Shown here in pieces: positions 18,584 through 27,809 of a stretch of 64,000 nucleotides of DNA. A model generated the notes under the pieces. That model saw only the letters and a program-made list of their open reading frames with translations, had not been told where the DNA came from and searched no databases. How positions within the stretch are numbered: the stretch's first letter is position 1; every line of letters starts with the position of its first letter. The position numbers and the translations under genes are program-made. The stretch lies in NCBI GenBank assembly GCA_964427415.1, contig CAYRUH010000014.1, forward strand, positions 12,483 to 76,482, written 5' to 3'. The stretch is from Lentisalinibacter sp964427415. GTDB lineage: Bacteria > Pseudomonadota > Gammaproteobacteria > Steroidobacterales > Woeseiaceae.

Positions 18584-19351
18584 TCAGATGTCGAGCACGG
18601 CGCCCCGGGACAGCATTTCGACCCGGCGCCGGGGCAGCGCCTCCTTGACCTGGTGCAGGATCACCTCTTCCTCGCCCGGTTTCATCGCCGTGAGCCAGAT
18701 GTCCGGCGTGTGCCGGAGCCGGGAGATGTCCTGTGCCATCGTGCTGGGCGTGTAGTGGCCCGACTCCCGCGCCAGATTTTCCTGAGCGTTGGGGAAGGAG
18801 ACTTCGATGATCAGCGCGCGGAGTTCCGGCAGAGAGTTCAGTATCGGCCACAGGGTACGATTGGTACCGGTATCGCCGCTTACTGCGAAGCCCTTGCCGG
18901 CGCCGTTGATGGTGTAGCCCTGGGCCGGGACGCTGTGGGCCACGTCCACCGCGGTGAACTCCCGGTCCCCGATGCTCACCGTGTCCCCCGGATTGCAGAT
19001 GCGATAGCGCAGCACGGGATCATCGGGCGTCGGCAGTACCGAGAAGTCCGGCCAGATGACCCAGTTGAACAGATGCGTCTGCACCGCCTCCAGGGTCTCG
19101 CGCCGGCCGTGCACGGTGATCTGCTCGCCGTCACGGCTGTCGAACACACTGTCGAGGAACAGCGGCAGCCCCGCAATATGGTCGAGGTGGGAGTGCGTGA
19201 GGAAGACGTGGCGGATGCGCGCGAGTTCGTCGAGCTGCAGATCGCCGACGCCGGTGCCCGCGTCCAGGAGCACGTCGTCATCGATCAGCATCGAGGAGGT
19301 GCGCGTCCCCGCGCCTATCCCTCCGCTGCATCCCATGATCCTGATCCGCAT
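18584..19351 (-). CDS. Class II 3',5'-cyclic-nucleotide phosphodiesterase (MBL fold)
   Basis: 255 residues, metallo-beta-lactamase fold. The metal site starts with H53-x-H55-x-D57-H58 in THSHLDHIAGLPL; further candidate ligands are VDVAHSVPAQGY, SGDTGTNRTLW and ESGHYTP. THSHLDHIAGLPLF and the overall layout match class II cAMP phosphodiesterases (yeast Pde1/Vibrio CpdP type) more than RNase Z. It lies 99 bases upstream of ffh on the same strand and is divergent from ypjD. The cyclic-nucleotide substrate is inferred from family. Confidence 0.78.
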   Translation of the reverse strand: MRIRIMGCSGGIGAGTRTSSMLIDDDVLLDAGTGVGDLQLDELARIRHVFLTHSHLDHIAGLPLFLDSVFDSRDGEQITVHGRRETLEAVQTHLFNWVIWPDFSVLPTPDDPVLRYRICNPGDTVSIGDREFTAVDVAHSVPAQGYTINGAGKGFAVSGDTGTNRTLWPILNSLPELRALIIEVSFPNAQENLARESGHYTPSTMAQDISRLRHTPDIWLTAMKPGEEEVILHQVKEALPRRRVEMLSRGAVLDI

Positions 19352-19502
19352 AGGCTTTCGGCCTGCTCCGGTCTCTGCTCGAGGCTCGCCCGTCGCTGGC
19401 CGGCTGCGCGCCCGTGCGTCGGGATGACAGGGTTCTAAACAGGGACACCATGTGCGATGATTTCGAGGCTTCTAAACCTATTCGACGCCTCCCAGGGTTT
19501 CC

Positions 19503-20309
19503 GTGTTTCAAATCACAATTCTCGCCTTGTACGCCGGTGCAGGCTGCCTGCTGGCGGCCGGTCAGATGCCGAAATACGAGCATCGACAAGAGGTCCTTTT
19601 CTGGGGCTCCCTGCCGTTGGCACTGGCGGGGCTGCTGGCCCACGAACAGCTGCTGGCACACGAAATCATGGCCGGTGACGCGCTGCGGCTGAGCGTGTTC
19701 AGCATGACGTCGCTGGCCGGCTGGCAGGTCGCCATACTGGCCACGCTGGCCGCGCTCAGGGAGCGGCTGCGGGGGCTGTCGGCGATGCTGTTCCTGGTCG
19801 CGGGCGTGGCGGCCCTGGGCACGGGTCTCAGCGACAAGGCCAACGTCACTGCCAGCCTGACCTGGCAGCTGCGCACCCACGTCATGCTGTCAATGTTCGC
19901 CTACAGCCTGCTCGCGGTGGGTGCGGTGCTCGCGTTCGCCGCCCTGCACCAGGATCGCCTGCTGCGCAAGGCGAAGATGGGACTCTACACCCGGCTGATG
20001 CCGCCGCTGGAGACCATGGACTCGCTGCTCTACGGCGTGGCCACGGCCGGTTTCCTCTGCCTGCTCCTTGCGGTTTTCAGCGGCCTGGTGCGTGTCGAGA
20101 ACCTGTTTGCCCAGCACCTCGCGCACAAGAGCGCGCTCTCGTTTATCGCGCTGGGCCTGTTCGGCTTGCTGCTGATCGGGCGCCAGCTCGCCGGCTGGCG
20201 CGGCCGGCGCGCCATCTATCTCTACCTCGGTGGCTTCTTCACGCTCGTGCTGGCGTACTACGGCAGCAAGATCGTTCTCGAGTACATCCTGCACCGGCCC
20301 TGGGGCTGA
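19503..20309 (+). CDS. ypjD: CcsA/YpjD-family cytochrome c assembly-type membrane protein
   Basis: 268 residues, about eight membrane segments. Shows the CcsA/HemX-type core with conserved histidine contexts WQLRTHVMLSMFAYSLL, LETMDSLLYGVATAGF and LAHKSALSFIALGLF. Family knowledge: members related to CcsA handle heme in cytochrome c biogenesis, but the YpjD branch is functionally undefined. GTG start at 19503. It sits next to corB and near ffh, exactly as in enteric genomes, which supports the YpjD assignment. Confidence 0.85.
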   Translation: MFQITILALYAGAGCLLAAGQMPKYEHRQEVLFWGSLPLALAGLLAHEQLLAHEIMAGDALRLSVFSMTSLAGWQVAILATLAALRERLRGLSAMLFLVAGVAALGTGLSDKANVTASLTWQLRTHVMLSMFAYSLLAVGAVLAFAALHQDRLLRKAKMGLYTRLMPPLETMDSLLYGVATAGFLCLLLAVFSGLVRVENLFAQHLAHKSALSFIALGLFGLLLIGRQLAGWRGRRAIYLYLGGFFTLVLAYYGSKIVLEYILHRPWG

Positions 20310-20450
20310 AGCCGGCTCCCCGCCGCGAGGCGCCGGCGCGCAGCGAGGCGGCGACCCGCGCGCTTGACAGCGGCGCTGCCGTGTTGGTCAACTGGTCGCT
20401 ACAACGTTGAAAGGAGACGGGGTGCCCCCTCTTTGACCGAAGACCAACCT

Positions 20451-21719
20451 ATGGGCCTCCTGTTCGGCCTGCTCGGGCTGTTGCTGATACTGTCGGCATT
20501 CTTCTCGAGCACCGAGACGGCTCTCATGAGCCTGAACCGCTATCGCCTGCGACATCGTGCCCGCTCCGGCCACCGGGGTGCACGGCTCGCCGAGTCGTTG
20601 CTGTGCCGGCCGGACCGCCTGATCGGCCTGATCCTGCTCGGTAATAATCTGGTCAACATCTCGGCGGCCTCGCTGGTGACCCTGATCTCTTTGCGTCTCG
20701 GCGGCGAGGCGGCCATCGCCATCGGTACCGGCCTGCTGACGCTGGTGATCCTGATCTTCGCGGAAGTGGCACCGAAGACCCTGGCCGCCCTGCACCCGGA
20801 ACGCGTGGCGCTGCCCGCAGCCTATATCTATTACCCATTGTTGCGTGTGCTGTACCCGTTCGTCTGGCTCACCAACCTGCTGGCCAACGCGGTATTGCGG
20901 TTGTTCGGCGTCCGCCACGACGACGTCCAGTCCCATTCGCTCAGCAGCGAGGAGCTGCGCACCGTGGTCAACGAGGCCGGCGCCATGATCTCGCGGCGCT
21001 ACCGGCGCATGCTCACCAGCATCCTGGACCTCGAAAAAGTGACCGTCGACGACATCATGGTGCCTCACAATGAGATCATCGCCATCAATCTGGAGGATCC
21101 GATGGTGCAGATACTCGACCAGATTCAGGCCAGCCAGCACACCCGCCTGCCGGCCTACCGGGACAGCATCGACAACGTGGTGGGCATCCTGCACATACGG
21201 CGGCTCGTCACGGCTCTGCGCAGGACCAATCTCACCCGCGACACGCTCGTGGAGGCGCTGCAGGAGCCCTATTACGTGCCGGAGGGCACGCCGCTCAGCA
21301 CCCAGCTGGTCCAGTTCCAACAACGCAAGCGCCGCCTCGCGCTGGTGGTGGACGAGTACGGCGACATCCAGGGCATGGTGACGCTGGAAGACATCCTGCA
21401 GGAGATCGTGGGCGAGTTTCGCACGGTGCCGTCGGACCAGCATCCGGATCTGCAGCCGGACGGCGCGGGCGGCTGGATCGTCGACGGCAGCGCGAACGTG
21501 CGCGAGCTGAACCGGCTGCTGGGCTGGCAGCTGCCCACGGACGGACCGAAGACCTTGAACGGACACATCCTCGAGACGCTGGAGACCATCCCGGAGCCCG
21601 GCACCCTGCTGGAACTGAACGACTATCCTGTCGAGATCCTGGCGACCAGCGAGAACATGGTGCGTTCGGCGCGCATCCGCGATCGGGAGCCGCCCCGGCT
21701 CGCCGCCGGCGCGGAATAA
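20451..21719 (+). CDS. corB: CorB-type DUF21/CBS transporter (HlyC/CorC family)
   Basis: About 422 residues. Four-helix DUF21 membrane domain (about 1-140, with FFSSTETALMSLNRYRLRH and FAEVAPKTLAALHPE), a CBS pair (DIMVPHNEI through VDEYGDIQGMVTLEDIL) and a C-terminal CorC_HlyC domain (DGSANVRELNRLLGW). Closely parallels E. coli YfjD (CorB). Family members are linked to magnesium/cobalt efflux. ATG at 20451 is used; TTG at 20433 is also possible. No strong Shine-Dalgarno is seen for either. Confidence 0.9.
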   Translation: MGLLFGLLGLLLILSAFFSSTETALMSLNRYRLRHRARSGHRGARLAESLLCRPDRLIGLILLGNNLVNISAASLVTLISLRLGGEAAIAIGTGLLTLVILIFAEVAPKTLAALHPERVALPAAYIYYPLLRVLYPFVWLTNLLANAVLRLFGVRHDDVQSHSLSSEELRTVVNEAGAMISRRYRRMLTSILDLEKVTVDDIMVPHNEIIAINLEDPMVQILDQIQASQHTRLPAYRDSIDNVVGILHIRRLVTALRRTNLTRDTLVEALQEPYYVPEGTPLSTQLVQFQQRKRRLALVVDEYGDIQGMVTLEDILQEIVGEFRTVPSDQHPDLQPDGAGGWIVDGSANVRELNRLLGWQLPTDGPKTLNGHILETLETIPEPGTLLELNDYPVEILATSENMVRSARIRDREPPRLAAGAE

Positions 21720-21723
21720 ATTG

Positions 21724-23082
21724 TCAGCCGAAGGCCGCGTCCAGGGCCTCGGACAGCCGCGACACGGGTATCGCCTCCATGCTCTCCAGGGCCCGGCGGG
21801 GCGCGTTTGCCTTCGGCACGATCGCTCGCCTGAATCCCTGCTTCGCCGCCTCCGCGAGCCGCTCCTCGCCGTAGCGCACGGGACGTACCTCGCCGGCCAG
21901 GCCGATCTCGCCGAAGCTGACGGTGCGCCGGTCGAGCACCCGGTCTCTCAGACTGGACACCACGGCCAGCAGTGTCGGCAAGTCCGCCGCGGTCTCGGCA
22001 ATGCGGATGCCGCCGACCACGTTGACGAACACGTCGTCTCCGGCCAGAGACAACCCGCCGTGACGCTGCAGCACGGCGAGCAGCAGGTTAAGCCGGTTCT
22101 GGTCCTGACCCTGGGATAACCGGCGGGGATAGCCCCCCGCGCTCTCCGTGACCAGCGCCTGCACCTCCACCAGCATGGGCCGGCTGCCCTCCCAGGCCAC
22201 GGTCACCACACCACCGGCCGTCTCCGCCGTATCCCGGGAGAGGAATATCGCGGACGGATTCTTGACCTCGCGGAAGCCGTCGGCGCCCATGGCGAACATG
22301 CCGATCTCGTTGACCGCCCCGAAACGGTTCTTCACAGCCCGCACCATGCTGAAGCGACTGGCCGGATCGCTCTCGAAATAGAGCACGGTGTCCACCATGT
22401 GCTCGACCACCCGGGGCCCGGCGATAGCACCCTCTTTGGTCACATGGCCGACGATGAACACGGCGACGTCGCGCTCCTTGGCCAGGCGCACCAGGCGTGC
22501 GACGCATTCCCGCAACTGGCTGACGCTGCCCGCCGCCGAGTCCAGGCCGTCCGCCGTCATCGTCTGCATGGAATCGACGATCAGCACGGACGCCCGGGAC
22601 CGGGCTATCGCATCCAGCATCACGTCCAGGCGGGTCTCGGCCAGCAGATGCAGATCGCTGTCGGAAACACCCAGCCGCCGGGCCCGCTGGGCGACCTGCC
22701 GCAGACTCTCCTCGCCGCTCACGTAGAGCACCGGCAGTGAACCCCTCAACCGCGCCGCCACCTGCAGCAGCAGCGTCGACTTGCCGACGCCCGGATCGCC
22801 GCCGAGGAGTATGACGGCGCCCGGCACCAGGCCGCCGCCCAGTACCCGGTCGAATTCGCCGAACCCGGTCGTGGTGCGTTCGCGCTCTTCGGCGCCGGCC
22901 TCCGCGAGCGTGGCGAGTGCCGCCAGCCCGTCACCGGCACCGGACGCCGCGGCGCCGGTACCCGGCGCGATGCGCACCTCGCTCAGCGTGTTCCAGGCGC
23001 CGCAGTCCGCACACTGGCCCTGCCACTTGACGCTGCGGGCACCGCATGAGGAGCAGACATAGGCGGTCCGTGTCTTTGCCAT
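21724..23082 (-). CDS. radA: DNA repair protein RadA
   Basis: 452 residues. N-terminal zinc finger (CSSCGARSVKWQGQC then CGAW), RecA-like ATPase with Walker A GGDPGVGKSTLLLQ, the RadA-specific KNRFGAVNEIGMFAM motif, and a Lon-protease-like C-terminus. RadA is a branch-migration helicase in recombinational repair. ATG at 23082 gives the conserved MAKTRTAYVCSSCG start; the longer upstream frame lacks similarity. Convergent with corB (four bases apart). Confidence 0.97.
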   Translation of the reverse strand: MAKTRTAYVCSSCGARSVKWQGQCADCGAWNTLSEVRIAPGTGAAASGAGDGLAALATLAEAGAEERERTTTGFGEFDRVLGGGLVPGAVILLGGDPGVGKSTLLLQVAARLRGSLPVLYVSGEESLRQVAQRARRLGVSDSDLHLLAETRLDVMLDAIARSRASVLIVDSMQTMTADGLDSAAGSVSQLRECVARLVRLAKERDVAVFIVGHVTKEGAIAGPRVVEHMVDTVLYFESDPASRFSMVRAVKNRFGAVNEIGMFAMGADGFREVKNPSAIFLSRDTAETAGGVVTVAWEGSRPMLVEVQALVTESAGGYPRRLSQGQDQNRLNLLLAVLQRHGGLSLAGDDVFVNVVGGIRIAETAADLPTLLAVVSSLRDRVLDRRTVSFGEIGLAGEVRPVRYGEERLAEAAKQGFRRAIVPKANAPRRALESMEAIPVSRLSEALDAAFG

Positions 23083-23618
23083 GGCTCGTTGCCGGCCTGC
23101 CGCCGATCGGGGAAAAGCACGCATGATAGCACCGCCCCGCGCACCCGTTCGCAGGTCAAAGTGGTAACGGTATCTCAATAACCCCGCGGCGTTTAACCTA
23201 TACTTCCCGCCGGGTGATTCCACGATGAAAAAGACAGCGACCGACACGATCGCGGCCCCGGCCTGTTGTGCCGTTGCGCCCCGCGCGAATGCTGCCGGCG
23301 GGCGCCGCCGGCCGGAGCCCCGCGGTACCGCGGGGCGTTCCGAGTTATGTTCAGTTGGTGTTACCCTTATCCAATCGGCACAGGGAGTGCTCCCGATCGA
23401 GGCACCCATCATGGCGGACCCGGCTCAAACGAGCCACCGACGATACGCGGCGTTCAGGCAGACCGGTCACGCAGCGGGGCGGCCTGGCCGGGAGAAGAAT
23501 GTCAGAGAGGCGCTTGCCAGGGAACCGGAACCGGCACGCGGGCATGCCAGCATGACGCTGGCGTGGCGCGGCGAGAACGACAGCACGCACTACCTGAACC
23601 GGTAGACAGGCAAGCAGA
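23083..23618. other. 536-bp intergenic region with GC-rich palindromes and a doubtful small reading frame
   Basis: Between radA (-) and the PP2C gene (+). Holds a -10-like TATACT at 23199-23204, a perfect hairpin at 23294-23312 (GCCGGCGG/CCGCCGGC) and a 20-bp palindrome at 23317-23336 (GCCCCGCGGTACCGCGGGGC). A 126-codon frame at 23225-23605 starts MKKTATDTIAAP, but its codon usage lacks the strong GC bias at third positions seen in neighbours and its product is not recognisable. I would not call it a gene. Confidence 0.45.
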
Positions 23619-24446
23619 ATGAGTCTCAAGGGGAAGATCCGATTCTCCGAGATCACGGACACCGGCAAGGTGCGCGATCACAACGAGGATGCCATCGCCA
23701 CGCAGCCCGACATCGGGCTGATGGTGCTCGCCGACGGCATGGGGGGCTACAACGCCGGCGAGGTCGCCAGCGGCATCGCCGTGAAGACGGTCTTCGACCT
23801 GGTCAGCGAAGCCAGCCATCGGGAGACCCGGGGCGAGGTCGAGCCCACCTCGGGCCTGATGCGCCAGACCATCACGCTGCGCGACGCCATCGCACGGGCC
23901 AACAAGATCATCTACCAGACCGCCCAGAGCCAGCCCCAGTGCGAGGGCATGGGCACCACCATCGTCGCAAGCCTGTTCTACGACGACCGGATCTCGGTGG
24001 CCCACGTCGGCGATTCCCGTGCCTACCGCCTGCGGGCGGAGCAGTTCCAGCAATTGACGCTGGATCATTCCCTGCTGCAGGAACTGGTGGACCGGGGTTT
24101 CTACTCGCCGGAAGAGGCACAGCGGTCGACAAACCGGAATTATGTTACAAGGGCTCTCGGGGTGGAGCCGGCCGTCGAAGTGGAGGTGCAGGAGTACGAG
24201 GTGGAGAAAGACGATGTCTATCTACTCTGCTCCGACGGGCTACCGGACATGGTTGAAGATGAAGATATTCATTTAACTATCAGCACGTTTAGTGCTAGCC
24301 TTGATGTAGTTGGTCAACAATTGGTCCAGCTCACGAACGACCATGGCGGCCGGGATAACGTCTCCATCATGCTGGCGAGGGTCCTGGATTCTTTCCCCGC
24401 AAAACGGGGACTGATCGACAGAATTTCCGGTCTTTTCCGGCAATGA
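23619..24446 (+). CDS. PP2C-type protein serine/threonine phosphatase
   Basis: 275 residues, bacterial Stp1-like PPM fold. Metal-binding and fold motifs are present in order: RDHNEDA (about 19-25), LADGMGGYNAGEVAS, HVGDSRAYR, LCSDGLPDMV and DHGGRDNVS. Dephosphorylates Ser/Thr-phosphoproteins in the cytoplasm. Followed 64 bases later by an FHA-domain gene, suggesting a phosphoprotein-signalling pair; no Hanks-type kinase is in the window. A weak antisense frame overlaps its 3' end and is ignored. Confidence 0.92.
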   Translation: MSLKGKIRFSEITDTGKVRDHNEDAIATQPDIGLMVLADGMGGYNAGEVASGIAVKTVFDLVSEASHRETRGEVEPTSGLMRQTITLRDAIARANKIIYQTAQSQPQCEGMGTTIVASLFYDDRISVAHVGDSRAYRLRAEQFQQLTLDHSLLQELVDRGFYSPEEAQRSTNRNYVTRALGVEPAVEVEVQEYEVEKDDVYLLCSDGLPDMVEDEDIHLTISTFSASLDVVGQQLVQLTNDHGGRDNVSIMLARVLDSFPAKRGLIDRISGLFRQ

Positions 24447-24510
24447 TCGCAAGGATGCCGCCCCCGGACGTCGGGCGTCTTGCACCATCGGCAGGAGCGA
24501 GTGACAGCAA

Positions 24511-25251
24511 ATGGCACGGTTGATTCTGAGTCTGGACGGCCAGGTACTGGCCGAATACAACATGTCCAAGGAGCGCTACACGATCGGGCGGCTGCCCGAT
24601 AACGACGTGCGCATCGACAATCCGGCGGTGAGCGGCCACCACTCGTTGATCATCAATATCCTCAATGACTCGTTTCTGGAGGACCTGAACAGCACCAACG
24701 GCACCTACGTCAACGGCAAGCTGATCAAGAAGCACGCGCTCCAGCACGGCGATACCATCACCATCGGCCACCATCAGCTGCGCTTCGTGGACCAGCAGGC
24801 CACCGAGGCGGACCAGGACGAGTTCGAGAAGACGATGGTGATCCCGCCGAGCCAGCACAGGCCGGAGCGCATGGACGAGGCGCAGAAGGCCGTCGAGCAG
24901 GCGGCGGGCGTAACGCCGGCGGCTGAAAGAGCCCACACCGCTACCGCCGCCTCGGATTCCGCGCCGGCGCCGGCGGCACTACCCACGGCGAAGCTGCAGG
25001 TGCTCTCAGGCGCGTTCGCCGGGAGGGAGCTCGAGCTGACCAAGGCATTGACGACGCTGGGCCGGCCCGGCGTGCAGGTGGCGGCCATCACGCGGCGCGC
25101 GGAAGGCTACTACGTGGTGCACGTGGAGAGCGGCAAGGAAGGCGACTTTCCGCGGGTTAACGGGGAGTCCATCGGACCCCAGGCCCGCAAGCTGGCCGAC
25201 AACGACGTGCTGCAGCTGGCCGGCGTCAAGATGGGCTTCTTCCTGACCTGA
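24511..25251 (+). CDS. Two-FHA-domain protein
   Basis: 246 residues, no signal or membrane segment. N-terminal FHA domain at about 1-95 with the phosphothreonine-binding signature IGRLPDNDVRIDNPAVSGHH and STNGTYVNG. A low-complexity Ala/Pro linker (about 120-155) leads to a second, degenerate FHA-like domain at about 158-246 (ELTKALTTLGRPGVQ, RVNGESIG) that lacks the canonical Arg-Ser-His set. Probably binds Thr-phosphorylated partners and acts with the upstream PP2C phosphatase. Confidence 0.85.
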   Translation: MARLILSLDGQVLAEYNMSKERYTIGRLPDNDVRIDNPAVSGHHSLIINILNDSFLEDLNSTNGTYVNGKLIKKHALQHGDTITIGHHQLRFVDQQATEADQDEFEKTMVIPPSQHRPERMDEAQKAVEQAAGVTPAAERAHTATAASDSAPAPAALPTAKLQVLSGAFAGRELELTKALTTLGRPGVQVAAITRRAEGYYVVHVESGKEGDFPRVNGESIGPQARKLADNDVLQLAGVKMGFFLT

Positions 25252-25287
25252 ATTCCGCCGGCATCCCGCCAGTCCGGCCGGTCGCGC

Positions 25288-26394
25288 CTATTCGGTGACC
25301 TTGATCACCCGCTCCGTGACCCGGCAGACGAGTTCGTACGGGATCGTGCCGGCGCGGCGGGCCACCTCCTCGACCGGCAGCCCCCTGCCCCACAGCATCA
25401 CCTCGTCGCCCACCGCCGCATCGGGCAGATCGCTGAGATCGACGGTGATCATGTCCATCGACACCCGTCCGGCGATCGGCACGCGCCGGCCGGCCACCAG
25501 CACCGGTGCACCGTCTGGCATGCACCAGGGATAGCCGTCGCCGTAGCCCACGGCCGCGATTCCGAGGCGCATGTCGCGCTGCGCCCGGTAGCGCCCGCCG
25601 TAGCCGATGCGCTCGCCGGCAGCGACCGGCTTGACCGCGATGAGCGTCGACAGGAACTCCATGGCGGGCTCGAGTCCGAGCGCTGCGCCCGTGTCTTCGG
25701 GGAAAGGCGAGATGCCGTACAGGCAGATGCCCGGGCGGATCCAGGCGGGACCGAAGGAGGGACAGCTCGCCGCCATCGCGTCCAGGTCCCGCTTCCAGCC
25801 GAGTATGGCCGCGGAGTTGGCCAGGGTGACCGCGCCGTCGAAGCCGTCGGCCGCTGCCTGAAGAGCGCGGAGCTGCGCCGTTGTCATGCCGTCGCCCAGC
25901 CGTTCGGCCTGGGCGAAGTGGGTCATGAGTCTGAGTTCTGACACGGCGGGCGAGGCCCGCAGAGTGCGCACCGCCTGCGCCACCTCTGCCGGCGCGATGC
26001 CGAGCCGATGCATGCCGGTATCCACCTTCAGCCACACGGTCAGCGGCCGTTCCGCAGGAGACCCGGCCAGCAGTCGGATCTGCTCGCCACAGTGGACCAC
26101 CAGCTCGAACCGTTGCGCTCTCGCAAGCGCCAGGTCGTGACCATCGAATACGCCCTCGAGCAGCACCAGGGGTTTGTCGATGCCGGCCTCGCGGAGCCGC
26201 AGGGCCTCCTCCATGCGCGCCACCGCAAAGGCGTCGGCCGCATCCAGCGCCGTGGCGGCCGCCACCAGCCCGTGGCCGTAGCCGTTCGACTTGATGACGG
26301 CCATCACCCGGTAGCCGGGCGCGTGCCGCTTCAGCTCGGACAGATTGTGTCTGAGTGCGCCGGTATGAACCCGCGCGCAGGCCGCAGCCCTCAC
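25288..26394 (-). CDS. alr: Alanine racemase
   Basis: 368 residues. Interconverts L- and D-alanine for peptidoglycan. PLP lysine K35 in VIKSNGYGHG, second catalytic Tyr265 in RIGYGGRY, plus RPGICLYG and GRVSMDM. GTG start overlaps the dnaB stop (GTGA), indicating translational coupling. The dnaB-alr order is common in gammaproteobacteria. Confidence 0.97.
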   Translation of the reverse strand: MRAAACARVHTGALRHNLSELKRHAPGYRVMAVIKSNGYGHGLVAAATALDAADAFAVARMEEALRLREAGIDKPLVLLEGVFDGHDLALARAQRFELVVHCGEQIRLLAGSPAERPLTVWLKVDTGMHRLGIAPAEVAQAVRTLRASPAVSELRLMTHFAQAERLGDGMTTAQLRALQAAADGFDGAVTLANSAAILGWKRDLDAMAASCPSFGPAWIRPGICLYGISPFPEDTGAALGLEPAMEFLSTLIAVKPVAAGERIGYGGRYRAQRDMRLGIAAVGYGDGYPWCMPDGAPVLVAGRRVPIAGRVSMDMITVDLSDLPDAAVGDEVMLWGRGLPVEEVARRAGTIPYELVCRVTERVIKVTE

Positions 26395-27785
26395 TGATAC
26401 GGTCCGTCGCCCCAGGCGTCCGGCGCCCAGTTCTCGAACTTGGTAAAGCGGCCCAGGAAGGTCAGCGGGAACTCGCCCGTGGGGCCGTTGCGCTGCTTTG
26501 CGATGGTAATGTCGGCGATGCCTTTACGCGGCGAATCGGCATCGTAGACCTCGTCCCGGTAGATGAAGCAGATGATATCCGCGTCCTGTTCGATGGCGCC
26601 GGATTCGCGCAGATCCGACATCACCGGCTTCTTGTCCTGGCGCTGCTCGACGCTGCGGTTGAGCTGGGAGAGCGCAATGACCGGCACGGAGAGCTCCTTG
26701 GCCAGCGCCTTCAGGGAGCGGGAGATCTCCGAGATCTCCGTGGTCCGATTCTCCTTGGTGCCGGGCACCTGCATCAGCTGCAGGTAGTCGACCAGGACCA
26801 GGCCAAGGCCGTGCTCGCGCTTCAGCCGCCGGGCGCGGGCGCGCATCTCGGTGGGGGACAGGGCCGGCGTGTCATCGATGAAGATGGGCGCGTCGGACAT
26901 CAGCTGCACGGCGGTATTGATACGGGACCAGTCCTCGTCGGGGAAGCGGCCCGTGCGCAGGTGGCCCTGGTCCACCCGGCCGAGCGAGGAGATCATGCGG
27001 AAGGCCAGCTGATCGGCGGTCATCTCCATGGAGTAGATGGCGGTGGGCACCTTCGCACCGATGGCGGCGTTCTCCGCGATATTGATGGCGAAGGTCGTTT
27101 TGCCCATCGATGGCCGCCCCGCGATGATGATCAGGTCACCGCTCTGCAGGCCCGCCGTCAGCTTGTCGAATTCGGTATAACCGGAGGAGATGCCGGTAAT
27201 GTCGCCGTCCGACTGGTGCAGCATGTCGATGCGATCGATGGTCTCCGGCAGGATAGACTTCAGGCTCTTGAAGCCGCCACGGCGCGAGCCCTGCTCGGCT
27301 ATCTCGAAGACCCGGCGCTCGGCATCGTCCACCAGCTCGCTGGAGGTGCGTCCTTGCGTGCTGAATGCGCTGCCTGCGATCTCGTTGCCAGCGGAGATCA
27401 GCTGGCGCAGCACCGAGCGCTCACGCAGGATCTCCGCATAGGCGCGCACGTTCGCCGAGCTCGGCGTCTCGTTGGCGAGGGTGGCCAGGTAGTCCAGCCC
27501 CCCGACCTTCGCCAGCTCCCCCCGGTTGTCCAGGTATTCGTGCAGCGTGACCGCATCGGCCGGCTGACCGCTCTCGGACAAACGCCCGATGGCCTCGAAG
27601 ATGAGCTGATGGTCCTTGCGGTAGAAGTCCTGCGCCGTGACGAGGTCTGCCACCTTGTCCCAGGCGGCGTTGTCCAGCATCAGCCCGCCGAGCAGCGACT
27701 GCTCGGCCTCCATGCTGTGGGGCGGCGTCCGCAGGCGCGATTCGGCGGCCTCGCGTGCCTCCCGCTCTTCCAGTGCCCGGACCAT
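26391..27785 (-). CDS. dnaB: Replicative DNA helicase DnaB
   Basis: 464 residues. N-terminal DnaG-interacting helical domain (PHSMEAEQSLLGGLML) and RecA-like C-terminal motor with Walker A AGRPSMGKTTFAINIAE, plus SQLNRSVEQRQDKKP and DLRESGAIEQDADII. Hexameric helicase at the replication fork. No intein. Sits between rplI and alr. Confidence 0.98.
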   Translation of the reverse strand: MVRALEEREAREAAESRLRTPPHSMEAEQSLLGGLMLDNAAWDKVADLVTAQDFYRKDHQLIFEAIGRLSESGQPADAVTLHEYLDNRGELAKVGGLDYLATLANETPSSANVRAYAEILRERSVLRQLISAGNEIAGSAFSTQGRTSSELVDDAERRVFEIAEQGSRRGGFKSLKSILPETIDRIDMLHQSDGDITGISSGYTEFDKLTAGLQSGDLIIIAGRPSMGKTTFAINIAENAAIGAKVPTAIYSMEMTADQLAFRMISSLGRVDQGHLRTGRFPDEDWSRINTAVQLMSDAPIFIDDTPALSPTEMRARARRLKREHGLGLVLVDYLQLMQVPGTKENRTTEISEISRSLKALAKELSVPVIALSQLNRSVEQRQDKKPVMSDLRESGAIEQDADIICFIYRDEVYDADSPRKGIADITIAKQRNGPTGEFPLTFLGRFTKFENWAPDAWGDGPYQ

Positions 27786-27809
27786 CGTCGGTGACGGCTC
27801 CCCCGCGCC

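Noticed and set aside
23225..23605. 126-codon frame starting MKKTATDT
   Set aside because: Weak third-position GC bias, runs through palindromes, no family match and no strong ribosome binding site.
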